A DNA stretch of 64,000 nucleotides from assembly GCA_003988855.1 (NCBI GenBank), contig QYAI01000049.1, positions 248,001 to 312,000 of the forward strand, written 5' to 3'. Of the stretch, positions 23,619 to 35,711 are shown piece by piece. The stretch's first letter is position 1. Each line of letters opens with the position of its first letter. The DNA is from Arachnopeziza araneosa. Taxonomy: Eukaryota > Ascomycota > Leotiomycetes > Helotiales > Arachnopezizaceae. Under the pieces are notes generated by a model that saw only the letters and a program-made list of their open reading frames with translations, searched no databases and was not told where the DNA came from. The position numbers were made by a program, and so were the translations under genes.

Positions 23619-25480
23619 TGCGAGGGAAGGTGTTTGATATGTTGTGGAGGGGGACGAGGCTGAGGCAGCATTTTTCAGAGGGATGGTAGCGCAAGGCTAT
23701 ACCAATTGATAGCCGAAGCGAGAAATTCAGGGGGTGTTTTCATTCGCTAAGCTTTACTTCAATCACTAGGGGTACAAAACAGATAGTGATAAATGTAATC
23801 TTGATCTCATAAATGATTTAAACTCTCCCCATCAACCCACTCAAACCAAACTTTTTAAACGTCTAAACTTAAAATTAGTGCCGTAATTTCCGAAACTACA
23901 CCAATAGCCATTGCTGATGCATCTGCTTCGATTGATGGAATGAGGCTTTTTGTTTCTGGGACTGTGCTCTTTACTATTAGATGGGAACTGGAGGGCTTGA
24001 TGATAAAGTTGTGGCTTACAATCTCGTTGATTTCCTTGTTAAACATGTCGTTAAAGTAGAGATGCTAGTAAAGATTTTGCCTATATAGGTAAGCTTCCGA
24101 ATGCCAGCGTTAGCAATTATGCAAGAGCTATCACGGGACTATGAAAAATCGGTTATAATTCGAAATTATAGCGTGTAAGAAATGAGACGAAGTTTAGGAC
24201 ATTGGATAGGTTTTGACTGTAAATCACGCAAGACAGCCCGATCAATGTCATTGAATGCCGAGTAGAGCTTCACAGCTGACATTGATCAAATCTAGAGAGT
24301 TACACTGAACATTCGGAACAAAATTTGCTGTCAACCAATATCAGCTAGCTATAGGGAGCTGAAATACAATGGAGGGTGGATTGTGGCCCTAAGAAAAATC
24401 ATTGGCTCGCAAAAACCAAACCTCTCAATTTCGTCTGCTGCCGCACAAATCTTTTCCTTGACCGCTCAAATCTCCTCATACAGTACGCTCGACGTGCATC
24501 AGCGCTAGACCTTCTGATTGGACAGTATTCTGCACGGAATGCACTTTCAAGATGATACTGAGAGCACGTCAGTCTGATGAGAATAAGAAATTGAAGAGGC
24601 CATAAACCAACGTAGAAAATGGAAAGCGACATCCATCAAACGAAATTTATCTTTTAGAGGTCTAATAGTAAGACTCGATTAAGGACGTGACCGTCTTGTA
24701 CATATAGACAGAGTAACAAAGAAGGCTAGGGGAAAACACGAATTTTTAAGCTTCTTAAATAAATGATCGGGCACCAAGAAAAGAAGAACCTTCAGCCTGC
24801 GCGAATTGCGCACTTTTAAGAGGTCTTAGAGTATGTCATCATCCGATGAAGATGGTTCCTACGAAGAGCGGGCCTAGAATTATTCAACTTACAACTATGT
24901 ACCTTAAAGCCATGGGTCTCCCCCCCTGAGGCGTCTCAAAGTCAGTACCTCGACTGCTAAACCGTGTTCATCATACAAAGCACCAAAGTCTCTGTATCAC
25001 CACTCACCACCAGAGTCATCCACCAGAGTCATCCACCAGAGTCCCATCTTCGCACTCTCCTTCACCTATATAAAAACCACCACCGCCACCTACCGATAAG
25101 GTGCAGCCTACCTAACATATACCATTTCAAGCATCACCTCGATCTGAACCCTCTTATCACCCACATCGGCCGCCTCCTGTTACGTTTGGATCTTCCAATT
25201 ACTCACAGCGGCCGTGCTGCCCGAGATTTCATCCTCGTCAAGATTTCATTCAGCCCATCTATCTATGGATACGACATGTGACAAGGCACCTGAGGTTCGA
25301 GTCGTGCCACTCCCGCCGAGACTCCTCTGAGCGAGCAAGAAATAGAGCATCGAATTTTTTATGAGAAAAAGATGGCTTATGCAGGAGGTTTTAATGCTGG
25401 CATTCGCATTGTTGAGCCGGTCGCTTAGCAGTCTCAGATCAAACATGCAGAAGATTTCGTTGTGACATGCTCAGAATTCT
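23619..25480. other. Gene-poor interval
   Basis: No supported gene. Minus-strand frames of 63 codons (23855-24046) and 77 codons (24399-24632, with a hydrophobic start) are too short and unlike anything I recognise. A short direct repeat of a gtcatccaccaga unit lies at about 25015-25045. Confidence 0.5.
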
Positions 25481-25521
25481 TTCATTGCCAGGGAAAATAT
25501 CAGTGCAATGATAACACTCTT

Positions 25522-26010
25522 CCCGGCTTGTCTCTAGAGGAGATTTAGCTTCTAAACATTGATACCGTCTTTACGAGATAAACTCCCCCACAAACAATTC
25601 AACCTACTATCCGACTACCGCCAATCTTCCATGGGAAGAACCAGAGAGGATTCTCGAGAGTTTATGGAGAGCTACGTAATACTCTGTCGGGCAATGTTGA
25701 CGTTGGAAAGTTAGACTCGAGGGGGTTTTCCACAGACTTCTTCAGCATGCTAGCAGGCCAATCAAGAACGCAAGTGGCCTAGTTAATTCGCGTCAATGAA
25801 AAAGAACTGATTGGCTTAAAAATGGGACTTGAGAACGCCATCATCAAAATCTTCACCCAAAATACAGAATTTGGAGCTGAGTTTGTTCTCAGGTCCCATA
25901 TTGCTACCCAGCGTGATCTGGTTTTCGTTATCCCTCCCCTTTCGTCGCCCGACCAAGTAAATCAGATGCCCTCAAAGATGAACCGACTGGACATGGAAGT
26001 GGACGATTGA
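25522..26010 (+). pseudogene. Decayed coding relic, family unknown
   Basis: One reading frame stays protein-like over about 490 bp but is broken by three in-frame stops (two near 25546-25581, one near 25780). Its last intact part is 62 codons and ends LDMEVDD. The composition (mixed charged and hydrophobic residues without bias to simple repeats) suggests a former gene and not random sequence. No domain is recognised. Confidence 0.35.
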
Positions 26011-26104
26011 TCAAAAATCGGAGGAGCCTTGTGTGAAACCGATCGCCGTATTTATACCCGAGCACGTTTTGAGAACAATTATGACCGGTCTATCGAGTTT
26101 CCAG

Positions 26105-26480
26105 GAACTATTTCTCCAAGTTGGGAGATGGAAACGACTCTTTTGAAGCTTTGACGAGCGCAGAGGAAACCTTTTGCTCTGCAGTAAAATGCCCAATGAT
26201 TTCTTGAGCAGTGATAGTTCTTGGATACAGAAGCCTCATCTGGGCTGCTCTTGGAACGAGAATGATGCGTTTCCCTTCTCCCTGCGATCTTGTGGACTTG
26301 CAAGACATTTCCTCCTGGGTTGAGTTGGTTGCTGAATTTACACCTGCTCCTGCTTCTTCTCAATCTCGCGCTCGAGGTCTGCCCCTTGTTTTCTAGACAG
26401 GAGGTCGTTGAGGAGACTATCCTTAACAGACGCCACATGCACATGCACATTCTTGAATCGAAGACAGGATCAGCAGCGAT
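26105..26480 (-). pseudogene. Decayed coding relic with coiled-coil-like segment
   Basis: On the minus strand a frame near 26480-26355 reads VKDSLLNDLLSRKQ and then LEREIEKKQEQ, a helical, coiled-coil-like pattern, then hits a stop. After a frame change of one base, a second frame continues as 66 codons (26308-26108: ...ILVPRAAQMRLLYP...) to a stop. A 29-nt segment between them has GT-AG ends but is too short for a typical intron, so I read this as a broken gene. Family unknown. Confidence 0.35.
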
Positions 26481-26552
26481 AAACACCCTCAACCAGACTG
26501 AGACGATTCGACAGAGACGCAGAAAAAAAAAAGGTGTCTCAAAATCATCCAT

Positions 26553-27645
26553 CGTCGACAGTACCGTCGAATCTCCAAGACACTCAACCTAAGCAGATGC
26601 CCATCGAACCCAGACAGAACGCAACAAAACAAAAAGATCCATCTCACCCGAGGAAATGTATCACGTCAATGTCTCCCAGCTGCGGCTCCGCACAAACATT
26701 TTTTACGTGCAACGACCATCCAGCAAGTGGGTAGCGAGGGGGGGATTTGCAAAAAGCAACCTAGGACCAGTTCGCCACGGATCTAAACATAAAACTGCCG
26801 AGACGGAGCGCTGCGAGGATCGAGACAGAGGCAGGCCGCCACGACGATGGCACTCGAGGTGCACCGCCGGCAGACAGACAGGCAGGCGATCAGACGCATC
26901 ATCTCCCAGCGCCGCTGGGGGGAGGTTCGAAAACGCACGAACGCATCGGCGGCACGCGAGCTAGGAACCATGGACCCGAGAGGAGGGAAGGCGAGCAAGA
27001 ACATACGACTGGCGGAGGACGACGAGGAAAAAGTAAGTGCGAAGAAGGAATTATGAGACGGTGTGATGGGAGACGGTGTGATAAGTGAGGTGGCACAGAG
27101 GAATCGAACCATGATGATGTCAGAAAGGAAATTGAGGAATAAATACGCGAAGTGGAGAGTCGAGAAGGGCAAACGAGATGAGGGGATTCAGAGGACGGGG
27201 TGCTAAACAGAGTAGCACCGCCAAAATTGGTATTATAATCATCTATCGTAGAGGTATGGTAGGTTTTTTTTAATTATCATCGCGATGCACGCATGCGTGC
27301 ATCGTATCTCGTCGCTGTGCCACGAAGAGGCAGCAGGGGTATAATGTGCGCCGTTGAGGTGTAACGCCGATGAGATGCTGTGTTGCCCATCGCACAAAGA
27401 TCATCTGATGGTAAGTCGAGATGTGCATAGAATAGATACACCAATCTCGTTCATTCCCTTGCTTGCTCCATACCCAGCACTTCCCATGCCATTCCATTCC
27501 ATCCCGCGGCAATCGCTTGCCTCCTGCTTCTTGTTTCCGCTCTGCCAAGTCAAATTTTTGCCAAGCCCAATCCAGTGCAATTGCTTGCTCACTCGTATTC
27601 TAAACTCCGTATATGCTTCACATTGGCAAATGCCTCTCTCGTTCC
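26553..27645. other. Intergenic, no supported gene
   Basis: Overlapping short frames only. The sequence near 27290-27300 includes a small palindrome-like gcatgcgtgcat segment. It probably holds the 3' region of the minus-strand hypothetical gene that follows. Confidence 0.45.
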
Positions 27646-28497
27646 TTATTCGGATACTGCCTTGGGCTTCCTCCTGCGCATCCGGGGTACGGAGCGAACC
27701 TTCATCCTCGCGGGAGCACCAGTGCTGGAGGGAAGTCCAACAGTCTCGAAGCTCCTCCGCCATTGCAATCCATGATATTTCCGAATCCCGCTAGGTGTGC
27801 TGGCTCGTCGCAAGGTCATCTCATCATCGATGTTCCAGGCATCGTCTTCCATCTCGTGAAATCCTTCATCCTCGTCAACCTCGATCGTGAATGGAACATC
27901 AGGTGGGTGGCCCAATGGTGATCGGATGGGGTCAACTACAAGGGTAATGGGTTCATCTTGGCCTCGAGATGCTGGTCGTGATGAGGGTTGTGATCGTGGT
28001 GGTGATTGGCGTAGCACGCACTGGGATTCCGAGCTGATCATATCTTCTACCAAGGCGTGGATGCCTTTGATATGTGAAGATGATGTTTGCAACTGCATGT
28101 TGAGCTGTCTTTTCAATCGTCTGCATCCTCCATCGGATCTCGAATCCAGGAGCGGTGGCGTATTCGCGGTCACGACGGCCATGCCTCGCGATGTTGAGAC
28201 AAACGATAATTTATCAGGCGAGAGGTCATCCTCGGCGTCCATGATACAGAAGCTCTTTTGTGGTCGTTCGTTTTCGTGGTCGTCCAGGACCAGGGTCTGC
28301 TTCGCAAACCTGGAGATGATATCTTCTCCTTCCGCGATCAGCGGAAACGATTGATATGCCGGCGGTGGCGATGCGGGACTTGGAGTGGAACAATCTGATG
28401 GAGAGATCTCTCTGTCCATCTCATGTGGTTGATAATATAAGGTGGGAGCTGCACCAAAGGTAAAGTGGTCAAACATGCTGGTGGCGAATGGACCCAA
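27646..28497 (-). CDS. Hypothetical protein, proline/serine-rich
   Basis: A 283-codon single-exon frame. The start could be the ATG at 28497 or the next in-frame ATG (MFDHFTFGAAP), seven codons later. The N-terminal half is disordered (SDCSTPSPASPPPAYQSF); a central helical segment reads LKRQLNMQLQTSSSHIKGIHALVEDMISS; then an acidic stretch (IEVDEDEGFHEMEDDAWNIDDEMTLRRAS) leads to a strongly basic C-terminus (RMKVRSVPRMRRRKPK). The acidic and C-terminal parts look constrained, as in conserved fungal hypothetical proteins, and the tail could act as a nuclear signal. I do not recognise a family. The long, repeat-rich upstream region suggests an extended leader. Confidence 0.6.
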   Translation of the reverse strand: MGPFATSMFDHFTFGAAPTLYYQPHEMDREISPSDCSTPSPASPPPAYQSFPLIAEGEDIISRFAKQTLVLDDHENERPQKSFCIMDAEDDLSPDKLSFVSTSRGMAVVTANTPPLLDSRSDGGCRRLKRQLNMQLQTSSSHIKGIHALVEDMISSESQCVLRQSPPRSQPSSRPASRGQDEPITLVVDPIRSPLGHPPDVPFTIEVDEDEGFHEMEDDAWNIDDEMTLRRASTPSGIRKYHGLQWRRSFETVGLPSSTGAPARMKVRSVPRMRRRKPKAVSE

Positions 28498-28766
28498 GAA
28501 TTGGGATGCTGGAAAAACGAACGGGCCACAGGTTCGAGATCTTTGGAGATTGGGAAAGCGGCCAACTTAAGAGTCCATTCCAAGGCTGCACGAAACGCCG
28601 TGGCGGGAAGCCGAGCAAAGGATTTGATCAGGTCTGGCCGATGTGAGGGTCTGGCAGTGGTGTCTCTGGCGTGCAGGCGTCGGGTGGAATGCTGTGGCGT
28701 CGATGAGTTTTGGGCGTCTGGCCTGTTGTGGTCGACGAGGTTTTCACAGGGTGGGCCGACGAAGAG

Positions 28767-28789
28767 TTTTTTTTGGGGGGGGGGGGGGG
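28767..28789. repeat. T8-G15 homopolymer run
   Basis: Eight T followed by about fifteen G, upstream of the minus-strand hypothetical gene. The exact length may be affected by sequencing error. Confidence 0.85.
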
Positions 28790-29090
28790 AGAGGGGGCCA
28801 AGGTATCTTATATGAGAGCAGCGTCAGGCCAGAAGTGGTGTCTGGAGTGGAGGCTGATGTTGAGAATGAGGGTTCAAGATTTGGAAAGGAGGAGGAGAGG
28901 TCTGGAGCAGGAACAGCAGAGCATATCAGGGTCTTGACTGGGTCAGAGGGATGGGATGATTGGGGTTGGGGTTGGGGTCATTTCCAGCAGGGCAGACGGA
29001 GCAGCAGCAGCAGGGAGCAGGGAGGAAGTGGAAGTGGGAAGGGTAGCGCCATTCTGACCCCGACGACACCAGTGGTCCAGCACCATCACC

Positions 29091-29152
29091 AACCCACCAC
29101 CACTACCACCACTACCACCACTACCACTACCACCACTACCACTACCACTACC
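29091..29152. repeat. (CCACTA/CCACCA)n microsatellite
   Basis: A run of imperfect ACC/ACT trinucleotides (ccaccactaccaccactacc...) of about 60 bp. It creates a poly-threonine frame on the plus strand, which I do not treat as coding. Confidence 0.9.
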
Positions 29153-32100
29153 CCCAAATATCCAGCGAACACGGCAAGCCAACTTTTTTCATTGCCCCAG
29201 CCAGGACGCAGGGTGGGCTGGGCTCCCGTTCAACGGCAAAAAGCATCAGCCCCTCGTCGCCCAATCGCGGTGGCACGTCTTCCACATTCTGCCCGGCCCA
29301 TCCCCAAGAGAGCCTAGTCACCTCCCCCAAGCTTTTTCCCAAGTGCCAGGACAGCAGCTCGCTAGGAGAAAGCGGCCAGCTGCGAGGCCTCGCTGTCGCT
29401 GTCACGGTCACTGGCATCGTCTCGTCTGGTCAGATCTCGCGTGCAGACCCAGAAAATGTGTGACACGAGACTGCTGGTCCTTACATGGCGCGAGCGACGA
29501 CGTTGGTCCAGCAGCGTGGGTTCAATCCTCTCTCCCCCCCCTCTCTGCTCATCATGCTCACAGGAAATGTACAGTACAGACCCTCATCACAAAAGCTCGG
29601 ATCAGCAGCAACCGAAGTGCAGGCCCAGCGATACGACACCGGTGCTGCTCTCCGGCTCAAGTCGTTTTGACAGCCGCTCTGGTGGATGGGGCGGCGTGCC
29701 AGTCACCCCCGGAAGCATCTCTTTCGGTCATACGCCGTTGAGTGTCAACTTGGCATCATCCAAGCTCCCACCTCGCTGGCTGCACGGGAAAAGCATGTCT
29801 TGGACACTCGCCACACGCTCTTCTTCCCCGACGCGAAGATCGTTGCCCGTAGAGCGGCGTCATCATAATCAATCGGCTCGTGCTTAATTGTCCCCGTCCC
29901 TGCCACCGAAAGCAGATGGATGATACAGATAGGACCGACAGGCAGAGTGTGTGGCAACACCCACACCCATTACTCGCCAGGTCTCACAAACACAGCCCAT
30001 GACGGCAATCCCAAGCAAGGCGCATGGCCGCTTACCCAACTCCTTCGTCGCACGCATGCACGCACCCGGGAAATCGGCTTCTCCAATCAAGCCCAGTCCG
30101 AGTCAGCCAAACCTTCTGGAAGGTCGCTAGAATCTACGAGGAGCGGATCAGCGCGATCTTCAAAACCTACCCTCGTGTATTCATTCCTTCTCGGCAATCC
30201 CGTCGCTGGGAAAGACCCAACAGGAGACGATCTTCAGCTGAGGATGCACTGGACCAGAGCTCATGACGAGATTAGCAGGAGGGCCTCGTGGAATGGTCGG
30301 TATGAGCGACAGCTTCTAGAAAGCAACGAGACCTTCCAATCGATGCCGTCTCAGCCCCATGGTGTGGGTGAGCAACTCGGCTCTGTTGGCTGGGACTCTT
30401 GGCCTCATCTCTCTCAGCATCATCTGCTGGGAACCGGCTGATGCACAGATTGGTTTTCCTAATTTCCAGCGACAAGAAAAGCTCCGAGGTCAGGGGTCCA
30501 GGCGCTGTACTGGAGACAAATAATATCCCACGAGTATCGAATAATCTGCAAGGGGTGCTTTCCCAAATCCCACGGTGGAGGGCGCTGGAACAGCCCCCGC
30601 ACAGCCTTACAAAGTGTTTCAGCATTCATCCTGATCGAATAGCTGCATCTCAGGATCTTCAGGGCGAAACGTTGACGTGAGCTTAATCGTCCTGCCGCAC
30701 AGCATCAAACCCTATGGTTGGGTCGCTGCTCCCGCTCATCCAGCCACTCAGCGCGCTTACCAGTCCCAAGATCTTTCTCGAAGACCGGAATTTATGCTCC
30801 AAAACTCGAACAATCGTTTCTACCATGATACACCACGCTCAGGCCTCGCATTCCATGAGCAACTGTTATGCAACTCTCGGATCATAAGACCTGCATCCGT
30901 TTGCTGGTGTGAGGATTTGCGTTGGTAGATGCTTCAAGATTTTTCCAGATCAACTTCCGAAGCTTCTATTCATGCACTGCAAGCGCATTGATATTTCCCA
31001 AGTTTTTGGCTGATAGCCTTCCATTTGTTTCATGTTTCACTTCGTCCCTGCGTCCACAAGTCCCAAGATATCAAGTGGACACGGGAACTCACATCTACGC
31101 GTCTGTTTACAATGTCTCCTGACTCTTCTCGCCAGAAATCCAGGCTCTCCAGATATCCGCGCCCAATGGGTGACATCTGAACTCCGTTTGTTGCGGCTTT
31201 TGTCGTCACCCGTTTCCCCTGCGTTGTTCCAAGATACATAATGCTCCAAGCGTGGTAATAGACCTTATGCAATTCAATGCACTGCACTATCCATCGGGAA
31301 TGCGCGAATGAATTGTCATTCCCAATCACGGGTTTCTTCCCCGGGTCACACAAGCTGCATGTCAGCCTGACAGGTTTGAGACTGCAAACTTACTTGGGCA
31401 CGTCTCTATAGTTGGTCTATCATGTCTTTCGGAAATCTAGCTTATCATTGGCAAATCTCCGAGTGGACGACGACATGTAGCCGATGCCATATCTAGTATA
31501 TTATGGATATTCCGGACGTGACTCAAACGGAGTTACTGGCGTGGGGGACAACACTTGTCTTGCCGCCTGAACCTAGAATTACAGTATGTTTGATTCCAAC
31601 ATACAATCTCGGCCTTTCTTCCTTGTCTTAAGTTTTCTTGTGGATGTTATGATTTACTGTAACTTGTCATGATCCTCCCAGTGGACGGAGATCTTCTCAA
31701 ACATGTCTTGCCCTCCTGGTGCCAACCATATCCTCGGGTGGAAAATGTGCGTCACACCCCTCCAGCGAATAAATCCATCAAGCACTGTTACAGATTTCAG
31801 GAAGTTCTGCAATATCGTCAATGCTATCCGAGCGGCAGATGTACTCCAAGTTCGGAGGATTCTAGGCTCTTCTTGACGGATCGATATTAAACTCCGAGTG
31901 ACGATTCTTGGTTCCTGGGTGATTTCAAATTGATATTGCCATGGTACACCAACTTGAAGATCGCTTGATAGAGTGGACGGAGCAGGTTGCTTGAACCAGT
32001 GACAATCTTTTCTTGGTTGTTGGGAGTTTGGCTTTACTCGAGCTCGGAAGCCTCCTTTTTTGGATTGCAATTCGAACACCTTGCAAAGCTTACGAGGCAA

Positions 32101-34330
32101 GAGAAGTCTCTCCCGCGGAGATGCGACGATTCGGGTCTAGACTCTAGATCCCAGAGTATAGAAAGATAGTTTGCATAGGGGGCATATGTGTCAAATTCCA
32201 AATGGCTGCGGTCCTGGTGCTATCTCAACACTACCAGGACGTACTCGTTCACATTACATGGTTTATATCCTCAAACAATCTTCCTACAATACGCACACCA
32301 ACCGGTCTTCATAGAAATGCCATTGTCGCAATGCTCTCTTGAAGCATGTCCCTTCAGAATTGTATCTTGAATCTTGGCGTTTTTGTAAGATCTTACCAAA
32401 CTTGGTGTGTCATTTGGAATGAGCCACGAATCTAGTCAGTCGTTGACGTGGCCTTTGAGGTGGTGTGCTGTGATTGAGAATACCTCTACAGGTCTGCTGC
32501 ATTGTCCCTCTGGTAATGAGAGCCAGTGGGTAATCTACTTTTGCATGTCTCCTTTTCCCTGCCACGCTTGCTCTGATGTTCTGCTTCTCCAAGTTGATTT
32601 TCAGCGACCGAGTTTTAATCACTTTACACCATAATACTTGAACTTCTCTCTTACGTACGCCGCTCCAATTTTGTGTTCGACAGCAGCTTCGTTGTCACCA
32701 AACTATTGCCTCAATGCTTCTCTCAGCCCTGAATAATTTTTGACTTCTCGAGCTGCGTTCTATGACTTTAGACGTCGGCTTTCTTCGAGGCCTCTGATGG
32801 CATATAGTATATATCACGGATTTTCAGTAGTCTCCTGCGCAAGTCTGCTTCCGATTCATATTGCTTCGAACAACGATCTCCTTCGCCGCACGCATCACCA
32901 TGAGATGATTTACGAGTCTAAGCCTCGATAAATATCTCGGTTCTCTCAGAGTTGGTGTAAAATTAGGCTTCTACTTCCAGTCGGATTCTATCCAAACAAA
33001 ACTCTCTTCATCTCAAACCTCCCTCACTATCGCCTGCAAGTCGCAACCTCACTCACTCCTCGCCTATCAAATCCGTTGCACCATTTAGGCTTCTGCTTTT
33101 CGATACCCCCAATTGTGATCCTACTCCGCGCCTCATGTCTGACGTAAGGAATGACGAGGCCCGTACGAGGCAACACGAAGTCTGTTACTTGGTGGAGATA
33201 GGTTTCTCTCTAGGAGAAGCGCTGCTGCCTAAATGATAGGAGTCAGAGTAAGGTTGAAAGGAGATGGTGAAGTTAGGAGGTGTAGGCTAGACTGTTGAAT
33301 CAGTTGACTAGGATTGCTCAGGTCCACTTAATAAATTTTAAGCACGACTCGACGCAACTCAATCCAAACCTGGACGAACGCCGAAGTCACGTCACCACGA
33401 TAATATGTTCCATTACTCCCTCTATTGTCAAAGGATCTCGTTGCAGCGCGAAGCAATTACGAATGTGCGAATTTAGAGACAAACGAAATTGCAGATGAAC
33501 ACATGATATGAACATTGTCTCGCGTCTCATGACAGCTATAAAAAATAACAAAACAGTATTCAGTTGTTGAATATCAGGGAGAGAGTCTCTTTGTTTTAGA
33601 GACCTGCTCTCGGCTCGTCGAATAAAGAGCGTACAATATGCTTGAGGCGCGATGAGGACCAAGGACAGGAGAGTAGTAACATTAGCTCAATCTACAATGT
33701 GTTTACTTGCTATAGGATGCTTGAGAAGACTCAAGGAGATGGCTCGGATTGACGGCATAGGAAGTCAGAACTATATCAAGGAGACCTGAAGGCTTAGGAG
33801 GTCTGAAGGTCTGGGAGGTTTGTTCCGATAAGATACCATTCAAGTCATGATCTTGGAGTGGTAACTTACTCCAATGCTACAAAATCTGGCTCTCTTTCGA
33901 TATCCTTCTCATTATTCACGTGTGATGGGAGTGAGGAAGAGGTGGTTGGCTCAGCGTGTATGCTCTATACCAAATAGATCAGATTCTCCAGTTCCTTCCA
34001 GCATGAGGTAAGTTGCTGTGTAATACTAGAATCACTTCTTTGGCAGCAGTGATGTGCACTTGAAGTTCTCGCGTTTAATCACTTCTTCCCTTTCTTGAGT
34101 AAGTAGGATGGATGTTTTGGATAGAACAGATTCCAGCTTTCCTTTTCGATATCCTTCCAACCCCATCCCGGTTCTCCTCTTGCCATGACAGTTTGAAATG
34201 ACTCCTCAGCCGTGATCAAACGTCTCTTCAATCCCTGGTTCAGGGAAGCATATCGCCTGGTCAGCAGAAACACGCGTGGATAACCTTGGTGCTGCCCTCG
34301 TCCCGTGGTATCCCTTTGGCGGTATCTGCA
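29153..34330. other. Long gene-poor interval
   Basis: More than 5 kb without a supported gene. Open frames are short, overlap on both strands and show no domains. The best is a 148-codon minus-strand frame at 31654-32100, whose last third reads like protein (LDGFIRWRGVTHIFHP, then ISVHWEDHDKLQ) but whose start is uncertain and partner exons are not seen. The interval may contain decayed genes or mobile elements too worn to identify by eye. Confidence 0.5.
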
Positions 34331-34766
34331 AGGCCAACTGCAACTGTTGCTGCGCGTACAGCGTGGATGGGAGATCTCTAATCGTGGAGTTGGGGTAGTG
34401 GTGGCAAGAAGATGAGGACTTGGGGTGCGTGTCGTGTAAGGCTTGGTCAGGGGTGATTGAGTCGGCGCTGCTGTTTAACAGGACTCTCCTTCTGCGAGTG
34501 TGATTTAGAATCGTGCCTAAGTCATGCAAATTAATTGAGGTTTTCTTAAAGGGCAATTGAAATTATTGCTACAGATACGGCGTGGATGAGAGATCTCTGT
34601 TTGTCGAATTATAGTAGTAATAAGAAAATAAAGACTCAAGGTGCATGTTTGTTGTGCTGTTCGATTAGAGGTGATTAAGTCAGGGCTGCTGTTTAACAGG
34701 ACTCTCCTTTCCGCAAGTGTAGATTTAGAATCGTGCTTAACTTGTGCAAATCGATTTCTGCTTTCT
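34331..34766. repeat. Diverged tandem duplication, period about 218 bp
   Basis: Two adjacent copies (about 34331-34548 and 34549-34766) align over their length; the clearest anchor is ctgtttaacaggactctcct at 34471 and again at 34689. Many differences are C-to-T or G-to-A, making the second copy more AT-rich. A weak third partial copy may follow. Confidence 0.75.
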
Positions 34767-35711
34767 TGACGGCTCAAGCCAGCTGCGAGTTCTACATGCA
34801 CCGTTCAAGTGCGTATCGGCGAACTCTACCTCGATGAATGATGTGACTTGATGAATCCCAGGTTTCAAGTTGGTTCAAACTCTTGAACTTCTGTCCGCGT
34901 GCTAGTGAGGTGGCGATGACATGTCCATGATCCTGAGCATTTTCATGAAGGGATCCATGGTGTTTTGGCGGGCTAGTTTGATACACCTCGCCACCTGCTT
35001 CTTGGGCAGAAAGCCTTGTTGCAGGAAAAGCATGCACGGTATCTGAAAAGTAGCTTGGCTGATTTTGTTTGAGCGGATTTGTGATCAGATCTGTAAGTGA
35101 TAGCGGTGGAGCGTCCTTCTTTCTGTTGAAGAACGCAAGAACAAAAGTTGAAAGGATCCCGTGATCGTGGTCCACGTGATAACTCACCAGCCCCCTACCG
35201 GGATTCCGCCAATCACCTCTCAGCTCGAGCCTCATTTTAAAACGACGCTCTGCAAAACAAGCCAATCAGAGCCCCGGCGCCCTGGAAGCCGAAATAGCAG
35301 GTGGAGCTGAGATCAGCGAGCCACCCTCAACTTACAGGTCTTGATCTCTTACTCTGTTTACGTCGTGCTTTTCCTCTCCTTTCTCTGTACAGCATCGCAT
35401 CACCGTCTTTATCGCCCGTCACGGCTGCGGATCGAATTTGGCATTCGAAAATTGCATCAGGAGGATTGAGATAGGGAGGGAGGGAGAATAAGACAAGACC
35501 AGACAAGACGCCCCCTGAAGACGCGCGGATAACGAATCCTGTGCGAATTGAAGAGAGAGAGAGGGAGAGAAGGGCCTTTGAAAGTTTGGGAAGATATCAC
35601 GCTCCTTATACGATCTCAATTCCTCGTTCAACTTGGACTCGCGATTCCGCGTTTCGCCAGGAGTCAACCTACCTTTTCGCCGGGCGGTCCCAAGCAAAAA
35701 CATTCTCCACC
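34767..35711. other. Intergenic; one doubtful minus-strand frame
   Basis: A minus-strand frame from an ATG at 35235 to 34792 (147 codons, MRLELRGDWRNPGRG...) is open but has no recognised domain or splice partner. The rest is the pyrimidine-rich promoter and leader of the small secreted protein, including a gagagagagggagaga tract near 35552. Confidence 0.45.

Noticed and set aside
26355..26383. 29-nt GT-AG segment as an intron in the minus-strand relic
   Set aside because: Too short for a fungal intron; a stop and frameshift in a dead gene is the simpler reading.
27093..27170. A tRNA-like B-box (ggttcgattcc) on the minus strand
   Set aside because: The flanking bases do not form a T-stem and no A-box or cloverleaf is present upstream.
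29091..29317. Plus-strand frame containing a poly-threonine tract
   Set aside because: The tract is a microsatellite translated by chance; no domain and no homologous-looking flanks.
34792..35235. 147-codon minus-strand frame
   Set aside because: Open and with an ATG, but no recognised domain or splice partners; mentioned in the intergenic entry only.
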